Assembly: GCF_018449475.1 (NCBI RefSeq) | Contig: NZ_JAHCQH010000012.1 | Location: 124,001-188,000 of the forward strand | Source: Ancylobacter radicis | GTDB taxonomy: Bacteria > Pseudomonadota > Alphaproteobacteria > Rhizobiales > Xanthobacteraceae | DNA length: 64,000 nucleotides | Direction: 5' to 3' | Shown: positions 1-8,623 of the stretch, piece by piece | Layout: the number at the start of each line of letters is the position of its first letter | Position numbering within the stretch: position 1 is the first letter of the stretch | Notes under the pieces: generated by a model | What the model saw: only the letters and a program-made list of their open reading frames with translations | The model's database searches: none | Told to the model about the DNA's origin: nothing | Position numbers and translations under genes: made by a program

Positions 1-966
1 ATCCTCAAGGGATCCGAGCTGGAGGTGAAGCATGTCGGCGCCAAGCCGTTCAGCGTGCTCTCGCCGACCGAGCTGAACCACATGTTCGGCCGGCGGCTCG
101 ATGCCCCGGAAGACGGGCACCCGCGCAAGGTCTCGGTGGTCGCCGAGCTCACCACCAATCATTTCGGCGACCGGCTGCGGCTGGAGCGCATGATCCGCTC
201 GGCCAAGGCCTCGGGCGCCGACCATATCAAGCTGCAGAAGCGCGACGTCGACAGCTTCTACGCGCCCGAGCAGCTCACCGCGCCCTATGTCTCGCCCTTC
301 GGCAAGACCTTTGCCGACTATCGGCATCAGCTCGAACTCTCGCGCGACGATTTCGCCTTTGTCGACAAGCTGTGCCGCGACCTCAATATCGGCTGGTTCG
401 TCTCGGTGCTGGACGAACCCTCCTTCCGCTTCCTCCAGGAATTCGACCCGCCGATCATCAAGCTGCCCTCGACCATTTCCGAGCACCGCGACTATCTCGA
501 TTATGTCTCGAAGAACTACACGCGCAGCGTCGTGCTCTCGACCGGCATGACCGACGATGCCTATGAACGCTGGGTTCTGGAGACCTTCACCTCCTGCGAG
601 CAGCTCATCCTGATGCAGGCCAATTCGGCCTACCCGACCCCGCTGGAGGATTGCGGCGTCGGCATCGTCCGGCACTATCACGAACTGTCCAAGGTCCACC
701 CGCACATCGTGCCGGCCTATTCGAGCCATGATTTCGGCTGGCTCGGCTCGGCGCTGGCCGTGGCGGCGGGTGCCCGCATGGTCGAGAAGCACGTCAAGCT
801 CGGCAATACCGAATGGGCGCATTTCGACGCGGTCGCGGTCGACCTCACCACGCCGGCCTTCAAGGACTATGTCGACCACATCCGCGAAGCCGAGCGGATC
901 GTCGGCGAGGAAGAAAAGAAGGTCAATTCGAGCGAACACCACAAATACCGCCGCAAGGCGAGCTGA
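1..966 (+). CDS. neuB: N-acetylneuraminate synthase family protein (partial, 5-prime end outside window)
   Basis: The frame is open from base 1 (reads ILKGSELEVKHVGAKPF...), so the start lies before the window; a GTG at 25 is only internal. The protein shows the NeuB TIM-barrel pattern: VVAELTTNHFGD near the start, KLQKRDVDSFY, DEPSFRFL, IIKLPS, VVLSTGM, CNS-like QANSAYPTP, and a conserved late EKHVKL. NeuB enzymes condense phosphoenolpyruvate with a hexosamine derivative to give sialic or other nonulosonic acids in the cytoplasm. It ends 15 bp before a CMP-sugar synthetase, fitting a nonulosonate pathway. A C-terminal SAF antifreeze-like domain, present in many NeuB proteins, is not visible; the frame ends soon after the barrel. 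Which sugar is made cannot be told. Confidence 0.85.
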   Translation: MLKGSELEVKHVGAKPFSVLSPTELNHMFGRRLDAPEDGHPRKVSVVAELTTNHFGDRLRLERMIRSAKASGADHIKLQKRDVDSFYAPEQLTAPYVSPFGKTFADYRHQLELSRDDFAFVDKLCRDLNIGWFVSVLDEPSFRFLQEFDPPIIKLPSTISEHRDYLDYVSKNYTRSVVLSTGMTDDAYERWVLETFTSCEQLILMQANSAYPTPLEDCGVGIVRHYHELSKVHPHIVPAYSSHDFGWLGSALAVAAGARMVEKHVKLGNTEWAHFDAVAVDLTTPAFKDYVDHIREAERIVGEEEKKVNSSEHHKYRRKAS

Positions 967-981
967 TCCAGGACCGATCTC

Positions 982-1704
982 ATGCGCGTTGTCTCCCTCA
1001 TCATCGGCCGTGGCGGCAGCTCCCTCAAGGACAAGAACATCCTGCCCGTCTTCGGCATTCCGCTCCTTCTCTGGTCGGCATCGGCTGCCGTGCGCAGCAC
1101 CTATGTGAACGACTATTACGTCAGCAGCGACGACGAGAAGATACTGAGCACGGCCAGCCAGGCGGGCTACAAGCCGATCGTGCGGCCGGAGGCGCTGTCG
1201 TCAGCCACCGCCCAGAGCTGCGATGCCGTACGCCACGCGCTGGAGATCATCGAGGCGGATGGCGGCCCGGCCGACATCGTCGTCGTCCAGCATGCCAATG
1301 TCGGCACGATCACCGCGCAGATGATCGACGAGTGCATCGAATTGCTGCTCGCCACTCCCCATGCCTCCTCCGTCGTGCCCTCGCATGACAAGGCCGAATA
1401 TCACCCGATGCGGGCCAAGCGCGTGACCGCCGACGGCATGCTGGTGCCCTTCGTGGAAACGGCGGGGCCGGTCTCCGCCAACCGGCAGGACCTGCCCAAG
1501 GCGCTGTTCTTCGACCATTCCTTCTGGGTACTGCGCGGACGCTCCGCCATCTTCGCCCCCGACGGCCAGCTTCCCTGGAACTGCATGGGCCCGGTCATCC
1601 TGCCCTACGAGACCCATGGCTGCCTCGACATCCACTCGCTGGAAGACCTGAAGCTGACCGAGGAGTGGATCACCGAGAACAAGGTTCCGACACCCGAGTT
1701 CTGA
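982..1704 (+). CDS. neuA: acylneuraminate cytidylyltransferase (CMP-nonulosonate synthetase)
   Basis: 240 residues, ATG start 15 bp after neuB, with a weak upstream purine stretch. The N-terminus has the nucleotidyltransferase pattern IIGRGGSSLKDKNI, followed by GIPLLLWSA and YVSSDDEKI, as in CMP-sialic acid synthetases (the usual IPARxGSKxxxxKN motif is here IIGRGGSSLKDKN). Further family signs are IVVVQHANVG in place of the common LLQPTSP, and a C-terminal DIHSLEDLKLTEEW, matching the D(I/V)D...DLxxAE end of the family. It would activate the nonulosonic acid made by NeuB with CTP to a CMP-sugar for a glycosyltransferase. The divergent signature suggests a sugar other than Neu5Ac, but this is inference. 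Confidence 0.85.
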   Translation: MRVVSLIIGRGGSSLKDKNILPVFGIPLLLWSASAAVRSTYVNDYYVSSDDEKILSTASQAGYKPIVRPEALSSATAQSCDAVRHALEIIEADGGPADIVVVQHANVGTITAQMIDECIELLLATPHASSVVPSHDKAEYHPMRAKRVTADGMLVPFVETAGPVSANRQDLPKALFFDHSFWVLRGRSAIFAPDGQLPWNCMGPVILPYETHGCLDIHSLEDLKLTEEWITENKVPTPEF

Positions 1705-1801
1705 GACCTCCCTCGTAAATAAACGCCTTGCGATCTATTCAATGAGATATTCTGAAGCCTTGATACTCAAGACATAGCTCTCTTTTCAAAGAGGACGCCA
1801 G

Positions 1802-2749
1802 GTGACCAATTTTCACTGCATCATCTGCCATGATTCTGCTTCGCCGACCGAAGTCATTGACCATATCAAGGGCGACGCATCCGGCACGTTGACGGCGGTT
1901 CGTTGCCGCGCCTGCGGCCACATCCAGCTCAATCCCCCGGAATACAGTCTGGATTTCTACGAAGAGAACGGGCAGGTGAACAACGTTCTTCGGATGTACG
2001 GCACGCCGATGAACGTTCTGGTGGAACATAGCTGGATCGAAGCCCGCCGCCGCGTGCAGCGTTTCGCCCAGCATGGCATCGCCCTGCGCCGCGACGACCG
2101 GCCGCTGCGGGTGCTCGACATTGGCGGCGGCTACGGCTTCTTCGGCGCGGAATTGATGCGGGCGGTACCCGGCATCGACGTGACGGTTGTCGAGCCAAGC
2201 TCGTCACGCGTGGAAATGGGAAAGGGTTATCTGAAGGACGCTGGCGACGGAACGCCGGTGCCGGAATTCCTGGTCGAGATCGTGGATGAGGATTTTGCCG
2301 CGCGTCATGCCGGCGCCTTCGACATCGTGACCCTCTGGCATGTGCTGGAGCACCTGACCGACCCTGTCGACCTGCTCCGCAACACCGCGCGCCTCATCCG
2401 CGAGGACGGGGTGATCTGTGTCGAGGTGCCCAATGTCGACGATGATCTGCAGGCCCTGTCGCCCAGCTTCCGCGAGCGATCCTTCATGGCCGAGCACATC
2501 TCCTATTTCTCGCGTCACACGCTGGAGAACGTCGCCCGCCGCGCCGGCGATTTCCGCCACGTCGGCGTCCATGGCTATCAGCGCTACGGCATCTTCAACT
2601 ACTTCCACTGGATTCACTTCAACAAGCCGCAGGGCGCCAATCCCGATCTCTTCGAGGGGACGGATCGCTGGTGGCTCGAGACGACGTGGCGGGCGGCACG
2701 AGAGGCCGCGGTCACCAGCGACGCGCTGTTCATGATCATGAAACGGTGA
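1802..2749 (+). CDS. class I SAM-dependent methyltransferase with N-terminal zinc-finger-like motif
   Basis: 315 residues starting at GTG 1802, preceded by AAGAGGACGCCAG. An N-terminal CIIC...CRAC pair of CxxC knuckles (residues about 7-40) resembles the zinc-binding head of sugar C-methyltransferases and related methyltransferases. The SAM-binding Rossmann motif is VLDIGGGYGFFGAEL (about residues 105-119), followed by VTVVEPSS, DIVTLWHVLEHLTDP and VICVEVPNVDDD. The position between neuA and a glycan-related fusion suggests it methylates a sugar or glycan. The intergenic stretch before it (1705-1801) is notably AT-richer than the neighbouring genes, which may mark a junction between neuA and the rest of the cluster. 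Exact substrate unknown. Confidence 0.75.
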   Translation: MTNFHCIICHDSASPTEVIDHIKGDASGTLTAVRCRACGHIQLNPPEYSLDFYEENGQVNNVLRMYGTPMNVLVEHSWIEARRRVQRFAQHGIALRRDDRPLRVLDIGGGYGFFGAELMRAVPGIDVTVVEPSSSRVEMGKGYLKDAGDGTPVPEFLVEIVDEDFAARHAGAFDIVTLWHVLEHLTDPVDLLRNTARLIREDGVICVEVPNVDDDLQALSPSFRERSFMAEHISYFSRHTLENVARRAGDFRHVGVHGYQRYGIFNYFHWIHFNKPQGANPDLFEGTDRWWLETTWRAAREAAVTSDALFMIMKR

Positions 2750-2792
2750 GATCGGTCTGGCATGACGGGTCACAAGGATTAAAATCGAGCCG

Positions 2793-5564
2793 ATGGCAAC
2801 GATACTTCTATCCACACTACTCCATCCTACTGCCCGGACCGGCGCATTCTTCTCCGAGCTGATATCGTCTCTACAAGAGAAGGGGCACGATGTACGGCTC
2901 TGGTCCCCGGCTCCGCTGGCCGGGTTTGAATCTATTTGCCTGCCGATGCCCTACGCCATTCGCGAATGGGGCCGCCACTTTCAGTTCGCCCCGTCATCGA
3001 CGCGCGACACCCAGAGCGCGAAATGGATTTCACGCCTGGAGGTGCTGACCCGGCAGGGCTTCCCGTCCTCGGCGGCTCCTCAGCTTTATGATGTGGTGCG
3101 CGCGGTGAGCGAGCACGTGCTTGCAAGCGTACAACCTGACCTGTTTGTTGCCTGGAACCCCTATGAGGTGCGGGTCGGCGTCGCCTATGACCTGTGTCGG
3201 GAGCGTGGGATTCCCACGGCGACCATCGAACGCTCTCCGCTACCGAACACATGGCATCTTGATCCTCACGGATATTTCGCCGAATCGATACTTAGCCGAC
3301 TCGCCTACTCCGAAATTATTCCCGACGAACAAAGCGCAAAAGCACACCAGCGGCTTTCAGCCAACTTCTTCGAAGCAGTCACGCTGAATGAGCTTGATCG
3401 CTATCGGCAAGAAGGCGCAAGTACGGCGCCCTCGCCCTCAGGCCGCAAGCGAATCGTGTTTCTGACCACCGACGACATGACCGTCGGCATTCATCCGACC
3501 GACCATCCCGACCGCAAAGCCCTGCTGCCGGGTTTCCTGACATCCTTCGACGCCGCGCGCGCCGTTGCCGAAGCCCGTCCCGACATGGATGTGCTGCTGA
3601 AGATCCACCCGAACGCGCTGCATCTGGTGGATGAGCAGGGTTATCCCGGCAATGTCACCATCGTCGAAGGGCCGCCCGCCACTCTGCTGAAGAGCGCCGA
3701 TGTCGTTGTCTCGATGGGCGGCTCGCTGACCAACATGGCGGTGGGGCTCGGCAAGCCAGTGGTTCATCTGGTTCGCGACGCCTATCACGGGAAAGGCATT
3801 TTCTTCGAGATCGAGAAGCCTGATGACCTGCGAGGGGTCATCGAGAGTGCGCTCACGGCTGATGCTGATGATCTTGCCCGACGCCGGGCACGATTTGACG
3901 CCCTCTCAGGCTATATTTTAAGTTCATATGTCATATCCCATCCCGCACCGATCGAGGGACTGCGCGGGATTGAGCAGGCCGTGGAGCTTCTGGAAAGCTG
4001 CCTTGGCACAACCGAAAAGGCGAAGGACACACCGCCAGGCGAACAACCCGGAGCGGCAGAGGCGGAGAGCGCGGAGCTTCGCCCAGATCCTGTCTCTCCA
4101 GAAGACGTCTATGCCGCCCTCGCCACCCCTTCCGCGCGGACCGTCTTCCTCGATTTCGATCACACGCTGTTCGCCGGCAACACGACCGAGGAATATCTGC
4201 GGCAGGCCCGGCCGGCCGTGCTGGTCAGCCTCATCCTTGCGCTGGTGCGCGGCGTGCTGCCCTGGCAAAAAGTCTTCGGCACGCACTGGTTCCGCTTCCG
4301 CGACTATGCCGCGGTCGTCGCCGTAACGCTGCTGATGCCGTGGAACCTCGTCCGCTGGCGCCGCAATGCACCGGCACTGTTCGCCACGCGCGGCACGCAT
4401 GAGCTGGCAGAGGCGCTCAAAGTCGTGCCGGCCGAGCGCACCGTCATCGTCTCCTTCGGCTTCGACATGCTGATCGAACCCCTGCTGAAGGGCTCGCACT
4501 GGGAAAGCTGCCGGCGCGCCTGCGTGCCGTTCCGGCTGCACCCGAGCCTTTTCGGCCTGCTGCGGCAGGGCAAGGCGCGCCTTGTCGACGGGCTGTTTCC
4601 GCCGCGCGTCATCGCCACCGCCGCGCTGGTGACCGATTCGGAAGATGACCGCGATCTGCTGGATCGCGTGAAGATTCCCCTGCTGGTCGAGCCGGTGGGG
4701 GAGAAAAGCGCGGCGGAGGAATCCCTGTACCTGCCGATGCGTTACACAACCCTCGCCAAGTACCCGGCCAGCCATGTGATGCGGCAGATATTCACGGTCG
4801 AACTGCCAATACTCGCACTCGCCACCCTGCCCTTTTCCGGTTCTCCGTGGCTCTGGTTGGGTGCGTTGCTTGCGCTCTATGTCTCTATGCTGGCCGTCTA
4901 TGAGATCGGTTATTATGAAAACGATCAGAGCGCCGCTACGCGCGAGGAAAAGCCGACACTGACACCGCAAGCCGGACGTTTTCGCCATTTTCCGCTGGCG
5001 CGCCACGCATGGAGCTGGGCAGTGCCGCTCGGCCTTGTGGGGAGCCTCCTCGCCAGCCTCCACGTCACCGGTGACGTGTTCGACCCCATTCGCTTCGGCT
5101 GGCTGGCCACTTTCTGGCTGGTCACGCTCCTGGGCACGCGCCTTGCCTTCTACGTCTATAATCGGCTGCCAGAGCGTCGGCGTATCTTTGTCTATCCGTT
5201 GCTCCAGGCCGCCAAGCTGTTTCCTTTTCTTTTTGTTCTGCCCAGCCTTTTGGTGGGCGCGGCGCTCCTGCTCGCGCAATCGGTCGCCATGTGGATGACC
5301 TATGCGGTGTATCGTTCCGGGGGCAACAAGCTCCTTGTCGCGCAAGGCCCTATACGTGGTGTGGCCTTCGCCATGTGCGTTGCAGCAATATTTGCCGTGT
5401 CGCCCAACGCCATGTCCAGCGCGGAACTGACAGCCGCCATGTTGACCGTGGCGTGGCTCCTTCGGTCTTACTGGTCAGGATATATCAGTCGCCCGCTTTC
5501 CGCTTTTGCGAGATGTCTCAAGAGGCGCTTGGTTGCCGGCATGCAACGCCCCAAGGGGCTGTGA
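2793..5564 (+). CDS. three-part fusion: capsule-type glycosyltransferase-like domain, HAD phosphatase domain, UbiA-like membrane domain
   Basis: 923 residues. Residues 1-about 410 look like a GT-B fold capsule polysaccharide protein (LLKIHPNAL, then VVSMGGSLTNMAVGLGKPVVHL, reminiscent of the HP and GxE/S regions of KpsS/KpsC-like and CDP-glycerol-type transferases). A Glu/Pro/Ala-rich linker (about 412-445) joins a HAD domain with motif I D454-F-D456-H-T458, a motif II Ser554 (VIVSFGFD) and motif IV D615-S-E-D-D619; its cap has two hydrophobic stretches. Residues about 645-923 form several membrane segments with a UbiA-like layout, but the usual NDxxDxxxD appears as Y708-E-N-D711-Q-S-A-A, and the second Asp motif region reads YPLLQAAK. 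HAD-UbiA fusions are known in polyprenyl-phosphate sugar transfer; the added GT-like head is unusual. It ends 6 bp before the ABC exporter, so they are co-transcribed. Confidence 0.7.
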   Translation: MATILLSTLLHPTARTGAFFSELISSLQEKGHDVRLWSPAPLAGFESICLPMPYAIREWGRHFQFAPSSTRDTQSAKWISRLEVLTRQGFPSSAAPQLYDVVRAVSEHVLASVQPDLFVAWNPYEVRVGVAYDLCRERGIPTATIERSPLPNTWHLDPHGYFAESILSRLAYSEIIPDEQSAKAHQRLSANFFEAVTLNELDRYRQEGASTAPSPSGRKRIVFLTTDDMTVGIHPTDHPDRKALLPGFLTSFDAARAVAEARPDMDVLLKIHPNALHLVDEQGYPGNVTIVEGPPATLLKSADVVVSMGGSLTNMAVGLGKPVVHLVRDAYHGKGIFFEIEKPDDLRGVIESALTADADDLARRRARFDALSGYILSSYVISHPAPIEGLRGIEQAVELLESCLGTTEKAKDTPPGEQPGAAEAESAELRPDPVSPEDVYAALATPSARTVFLDFDHTLFAGNTTEEYLRQARPAVLVSLILALVRGVLPWQKVFGTHWFRFRDYAAVVAVTLLMPWNLVRWRRNAPALFATRGTHELAEALKVVPAERTVIVSFGFDMLIEPLLKGSHWESCRRACVPFRLHPSLFGLLRQGKARLVDGLFPPRVIATAALVTDSEDDRDLLDRVKIPLLVEPVGEKSAAEESLYLPMRYTTLAKYPASHVMRQIFTVELPILALATLPFSGSPWLWLGALLALYVSMLAVYEIGYYENDQSAATREEKPTLTPQAGRFRHFPLARHAWSWAVPLGLVGSLLASLHVTGDVFDPIRFGWLATFWLVTLLGTRLAFYVYNRLPERRRIFVYPLLQAAKLFPFLFVLPSLLVGAALLLAQSVAMWMTYAVYRSGGNKLLVAQGPIRGVAFAMCVAAIFAVSPNAMSSAELTAAMLTVAWLLRSYWSGYISRPLSAFARCLKRRLVAGMQRPKGL

Positions 5565-5570
5565 GGATAG

Positions 5571-7412
5571 ATGAAGATCGACGGCCTATCCGACTTCTGG
5601 AGCCTTCTGCCGCGACATCGCCGGCGGCAATTCATTGTGCTGATGGGGTTGCAGCTTGCTTTGAGCGTGCTGGAATTCATCGCCGTCGGCGCCGTGCCCG
5701 CCTATGTGCTGCTGATGAGCCAATCCGCCGAGGTCATGGCCATGCCACAGGTTCGCGCCTGGCTGGACTGGATCGGCATTCACGACGTTCTGACCCTGCT
5801 CTATGCCGGCGGTGTCGGCGTCATTGTTATCTTCCTGGTGCGGGGAGCCTTCAACCTCGTCGTGTTGAAAGTACAGGCCCGGTTCATGGCGGCGGTCGGC
5901 GGCGACCTGTCGCTGCGCCTGTTCACCGCCTATCTGCACGCGCCGTACCTTTTCCACCTCACCCGCAACACCGCCCATTTCATCCATCTCGTCATGGGTG
6001 AAACGGCGCGGATGATCGGCAATTTTGTCCAGCCCCTGATCGGTGCGGCACAGGCGCTGTTCATCCTTGTGGCACTGACCCTGCTGGTGGTCGTGTCCGA
6101 TCCCTTCATGGCACTCATGCTCGGCGTCACGGCCGGCGGGGCCTGCTTTGTCTTCGTGCGGATGCACCGGGACAAGCTGCACCGGGTCGGCACCGAGTTC
6201 AGCGAGCGCAACCGGCGCCTGACCCAGACGCTGAACGAGGGCCTCGGCTCCTTCAAGCACACGCGCCTGCGGGGACTTGAGGCGGACATTCGCCGGGATT
6301 TCGCCCGCCATGCGGATGTGCGCGAGGCCGCCCAGCGCACCATGCGTTTCAATCAGGGCCTGTCCAAGCCGGTCTTCGAGACCGTGGGCCTGACCGCCCT
6401 GATCCTGCTCGTCTTCGTGATGCTGATGCAGGGGCGCTCGCCCGATCTCGTCGTTCCGACCCTCGCCATGCTCGGCGCGGTCGCCGTGCGCATGCTGCCG
6501 ACGCTGAACCAGTTGGCCATCTCGCTCGGCACGATGCGTGCGAACCTGTCGGCCGTGACCAATCTGGTGAAGGAGTACCGGGCCCTCGGCATCACCGCCG
6601 ACACTCCCGACCCCGACACCTCGGTAACGGGCCCCGCCCTGCCCATGGGCGACATCGTCTTCAAGGATGTGACCTACCGCTATCCCGGCCAGGATCACGA
6701 CGCGCTGCACCAGCTCTCGCTCACCATCCCGGCCGGCAGCTCGGTCGCCTTTGTCGGCCCCACCGGCTCCGGCAAGACCACGGCGGTCGACGTGATGCTC
6801 GGCTTCATGGAGTGCAGCGGTGGTGACATCACCATAGGCGGGCGCTCCATCCGCGAGAACCTGCCGGCATGGCAGCGGCTCATCGGCTATATTCCGCAGG
6901 CCATCTATCTCACCGACGCCTCGGTCCGCCGCAATGTCGCGCTCGGCGTTCCCGAGGACGAGATCGACGACGCGGCGGTGTGGCGGGCGCTGGAGGCGGC
7001 GCAGCTCGCCGACTATGTCCGCACCCTGCCGGAAGGGCTGGGCGCCAATGTCGGGGAGCGCGGCGTGCGCCTGTCCGGCGGCCAGCGCCAGCGCATCGGC
7101 ATCGCCCGCGCGCTGTATTACGCGCCCGAGGTGCTGGTCCTCGACGAGGCCACCGCCGCGCTCGACAACGCCACCGAGCGGCGCCTGATGGCGGCGATCG
7201 AGGAGGCCAAGAGCGGCCGCACGCTGGTGATGATCGCCCACCGGCTGAGCACGGTGCGCAACTGCGACCGCATCTTCTTCGTCAAGGCCGGGCGGGTCGC
7301 CGCGGTCGGCACCTATGACGAACTGATCGCCACCTGCCCGGAGTTCCGCGAACTGGCCAATATCACAGCAGCCGACGAGGCGCCGCCCGCCGACCAGCCG
7401 GTGACGGCCTGA
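5571..7412 (+). CDS. ABC transporter, fused permease and ATPase (MsbA/lipid-linked glycan flippase type)
   Basis: 613 residues. The N-terminal half carries about six membrane segments (for example residues 20-45, 65-95, 160-190, 270-300). The ATPase half has Walker A GPTGSGKTT (396-404), Q-loop GYIPQAIYL, signature LSGGQ (501-505), Walker B VLVLDE (521-526) and switch His557 in MIAHRLSTV, so it should be active. Type I half-size exporters of this shape dimerise and flip lipids or lipid-linked oligosaccharides, like MsbA and PglK. Its place six bases after the GT/HAD/UbiA-like gene and before a glycosyltransferase suggests it flips the glycan product of this cluster. No KpsM/KpsT-type pair is present in the visible part. 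Confidence 0.85.
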   Translation: MKIDGLSDFWSLLPRHRRRQFIVLMGLQLALSVLEFIAVGAVPAYVLLMSQSAEVMAMPQVRAWLDWIGIHDVLTLLYAGGVGVIVIFLVRGAFNLVVLKVQARFMAAVGGDLSLRLFTAYLHAPYLFHLTRNTAHFIHLVMGETARMIGNFVQPLIGAAQALFILVALTLLVVVSDPFMALMLGVTAGGACFVFVRMHRDKLHRVGTEFSERNRRLTQTLNEGLGSFKHTRLRGLEADIRRDFARHADVREAAQRTMRFNQGLSKPVFETVGLTALILLVFVMLMQGRSPDLVVPTLAMLGAVAVRMLPTLNQLAISLGTMRANLSAVTNLVKEYRALGITADTPDPDTSVTGPALPMGDIVFKDVTYRYPGQDHDALHQLSLTIPAGSSVAFVGPTGSGKTTAVDVMLGFMECSGGDITIGGRSIRENLPAWQRLIGYIPQAIYLTDASVRRNVALGVPEDEIDDAAVWRALEAAQLADYVRTLPEGLGANVGERGVRLSGGQRQRIGIARALYYAPEVLVLDEATAALDNATERRLMAAIEEAKSGRTLVMIAHRLSTVRNCDRIFFVKAGRVAAVGTYDELIATCPEFRELANITAADEAPPADQPVTA

Positions 7413-7467
7413 GCGAATCGGGCGCGAACCCGCGCCTCCCCGAAGCCGAACCGCCGGACCGCCGCCG

Positions 7468-8550
7468 ATGAACCAGGCCACCTCCCCTATCAGCGCCCGC
7501 CCCGAGGCCGCCGCGACGCCGGAGCTGGCCCCCGCGCGCCGCGCGCTGAACATCTGCGTGCGGCCCGGTTGGAACAGCCAGAACCCCTTCACCATCATGT
7601 TCGCGGAGGCGCTGGCGGCGCAGGGCAACACGGTTCATGACAGCATTGGCGGCTTCCGCTTCTACCCGTTCGGCGCCGATGTGATCGTTCTGCACTGGCC
7701 GGACGAGTATTTTTTCGTCCGCTCGGCCAAGGCGACCGCCCGCGCCTTCCTGTTTCTTCTGTTCAAATGGCTGCTCGGCGCCCGCCTCGTCTGGGTGGTG
7801 CACAATATCGAGCCGCACGACAAGGAGAAGCCCGGTTTCACCACCGGGCGCCGGGCGCTGTTCGCGGCGATCGACGGGCTGGTCTTCCTGTCCGAGACCT
7901 CGCGCGCGCTGCTCTATCAACGCTGGCCCGAGTTGGCGTCGAAACCCTCCACCGTGGTCTGTCACGGCCACTATAAGGGACGGGCGATCGCACCGATCAC
8001 CCCGCCCCGCGCGCCCGCCGATCCGGTGCGCCTCGCCTATATCGGCCAGTTGCGCGCCTATAAATCCGCCGACACGCTGATCGAGATCGTGCGCGCCATG
8101 CCCGAGCAGGCGGTGACGCTGAAGGTGGGCGGCAATTGCCCGGATGGGCATTTCGCCCAGCGCCTGCGCGATCTCGCCGGCCAGGCGGCGAATGTGCATC
8201 TGTCGATCGGCCTGCTGTCGGATGAGGCGCTGGAGCGGCAGGTGGACGACTCCGATGCGGTCATCCTGCCCTATCGCGACATTCTCAACAGCGGCTCGGC
8301 GATCTTCGCCCTGTCGCGTGCCCGGCCGGTGCTGGCGCCGCGCCTCGGCAGCCTGATCGAGCTGCAACAGCAGGTCGGCGAGGACTGGCTCCATCTTTAT
8401 GAGGGCGAGTTCGATGCGGGCGCGGTCGCCCGCTTCATCGCCTGGCTCAAGCGGCCGGGCCGCGCCGGCGAGCCGGATCTGTCCGCGCATGAATGGGAAC
8501 CGATCGGGCGGCAGCTCGACGGGTTCTTCCGGGAGCTCAAGGCGCGCTAG
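7468..8550 (+). CDS. glycosyltransferase (GT-B, family 4-like)
   Basis: 360 residues, start ATG 7468 after a 55-bp gap. The N-terminal Rossmann-like half contains DVIVLHWPDEYFF and ARLVWVVHNIEPHD, seen in some bacterial family 4 and GumK-like transferases. The C-terminal half starts RLAYIGQLRAYKSADTLIEIV and continues with VHLSIGLLSDEALERQVDDSDAVILPYRD and NSGSAIFALSRARPVLAP, the usual nucleotide-sugar site where an acidic residue or its substitute sits before the SGS turn. It likely adds a sugar to the surface glycan made by the preceding genes. Donor and acceptor unknown. It is the last gene of the cluster; a RIME-like repeat follows at once. Confidence 0.8.
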   Translation: MNQATSPISARPEAAATPELAPARRALNICVRPGWNSQNPFTIMFAEALAAQGNTVHDSIGGFRFYPFGADVIVLHWPDEYFFVRSAKATARAFLFLLFKWLLGARLVWVVHNIEPHDKEKPGFTTGRRALFAAIDGLVFLSETSRALLYQRWPELASKPSTVVCHGHYKGRAIAPITPPRAPADPVRLAYIGQLRAYKSADTLIEIVRAMPEQAVTLKVGGNCPDGHFAQRLRDLAGQAANVHLSIGLLSDEALERQVDDSDAVILPYRDILNSGSAIFALSRARPVLAPRLGSLIELQQQVGEDWLHLYEGEFDAGAVARFIAWLKRPGRAGEPDLSAHEWEPIGRQLDGFFRELKAR

Positions 8551-8606
8551 AGCTTTTGTTCCGACGCATTTTCTTCACGCGAACCGGAATCCACGTCGCT
8601 CGAACA
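8547..8606 (+). repeat. RIME-like intergenic repeat, copy 1
   Basis: The stretch overlapping the stop of the glycosyltransferase matches, on the opposite strand, the stretch at 17780-17841. Shared core: GACGCATTTTC, then TCACGCG, then ACCGGAATCCAC and TCGCT. Elements of this look are common between genes in Rhizobiales genomes (RIME-type). Function unknown; possibly a transcript-end structure. Confidence 0.6.
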
Positions 8607-8623
8607 TGCGCCAGCCTTCCGGC

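Noticed and set aside
5586-7631. A 681-residue minus-strand frame opposite the ABC exporter
   Set aside because: The exporter on the plus strand has all ATPase motifs; the minus frame has none.
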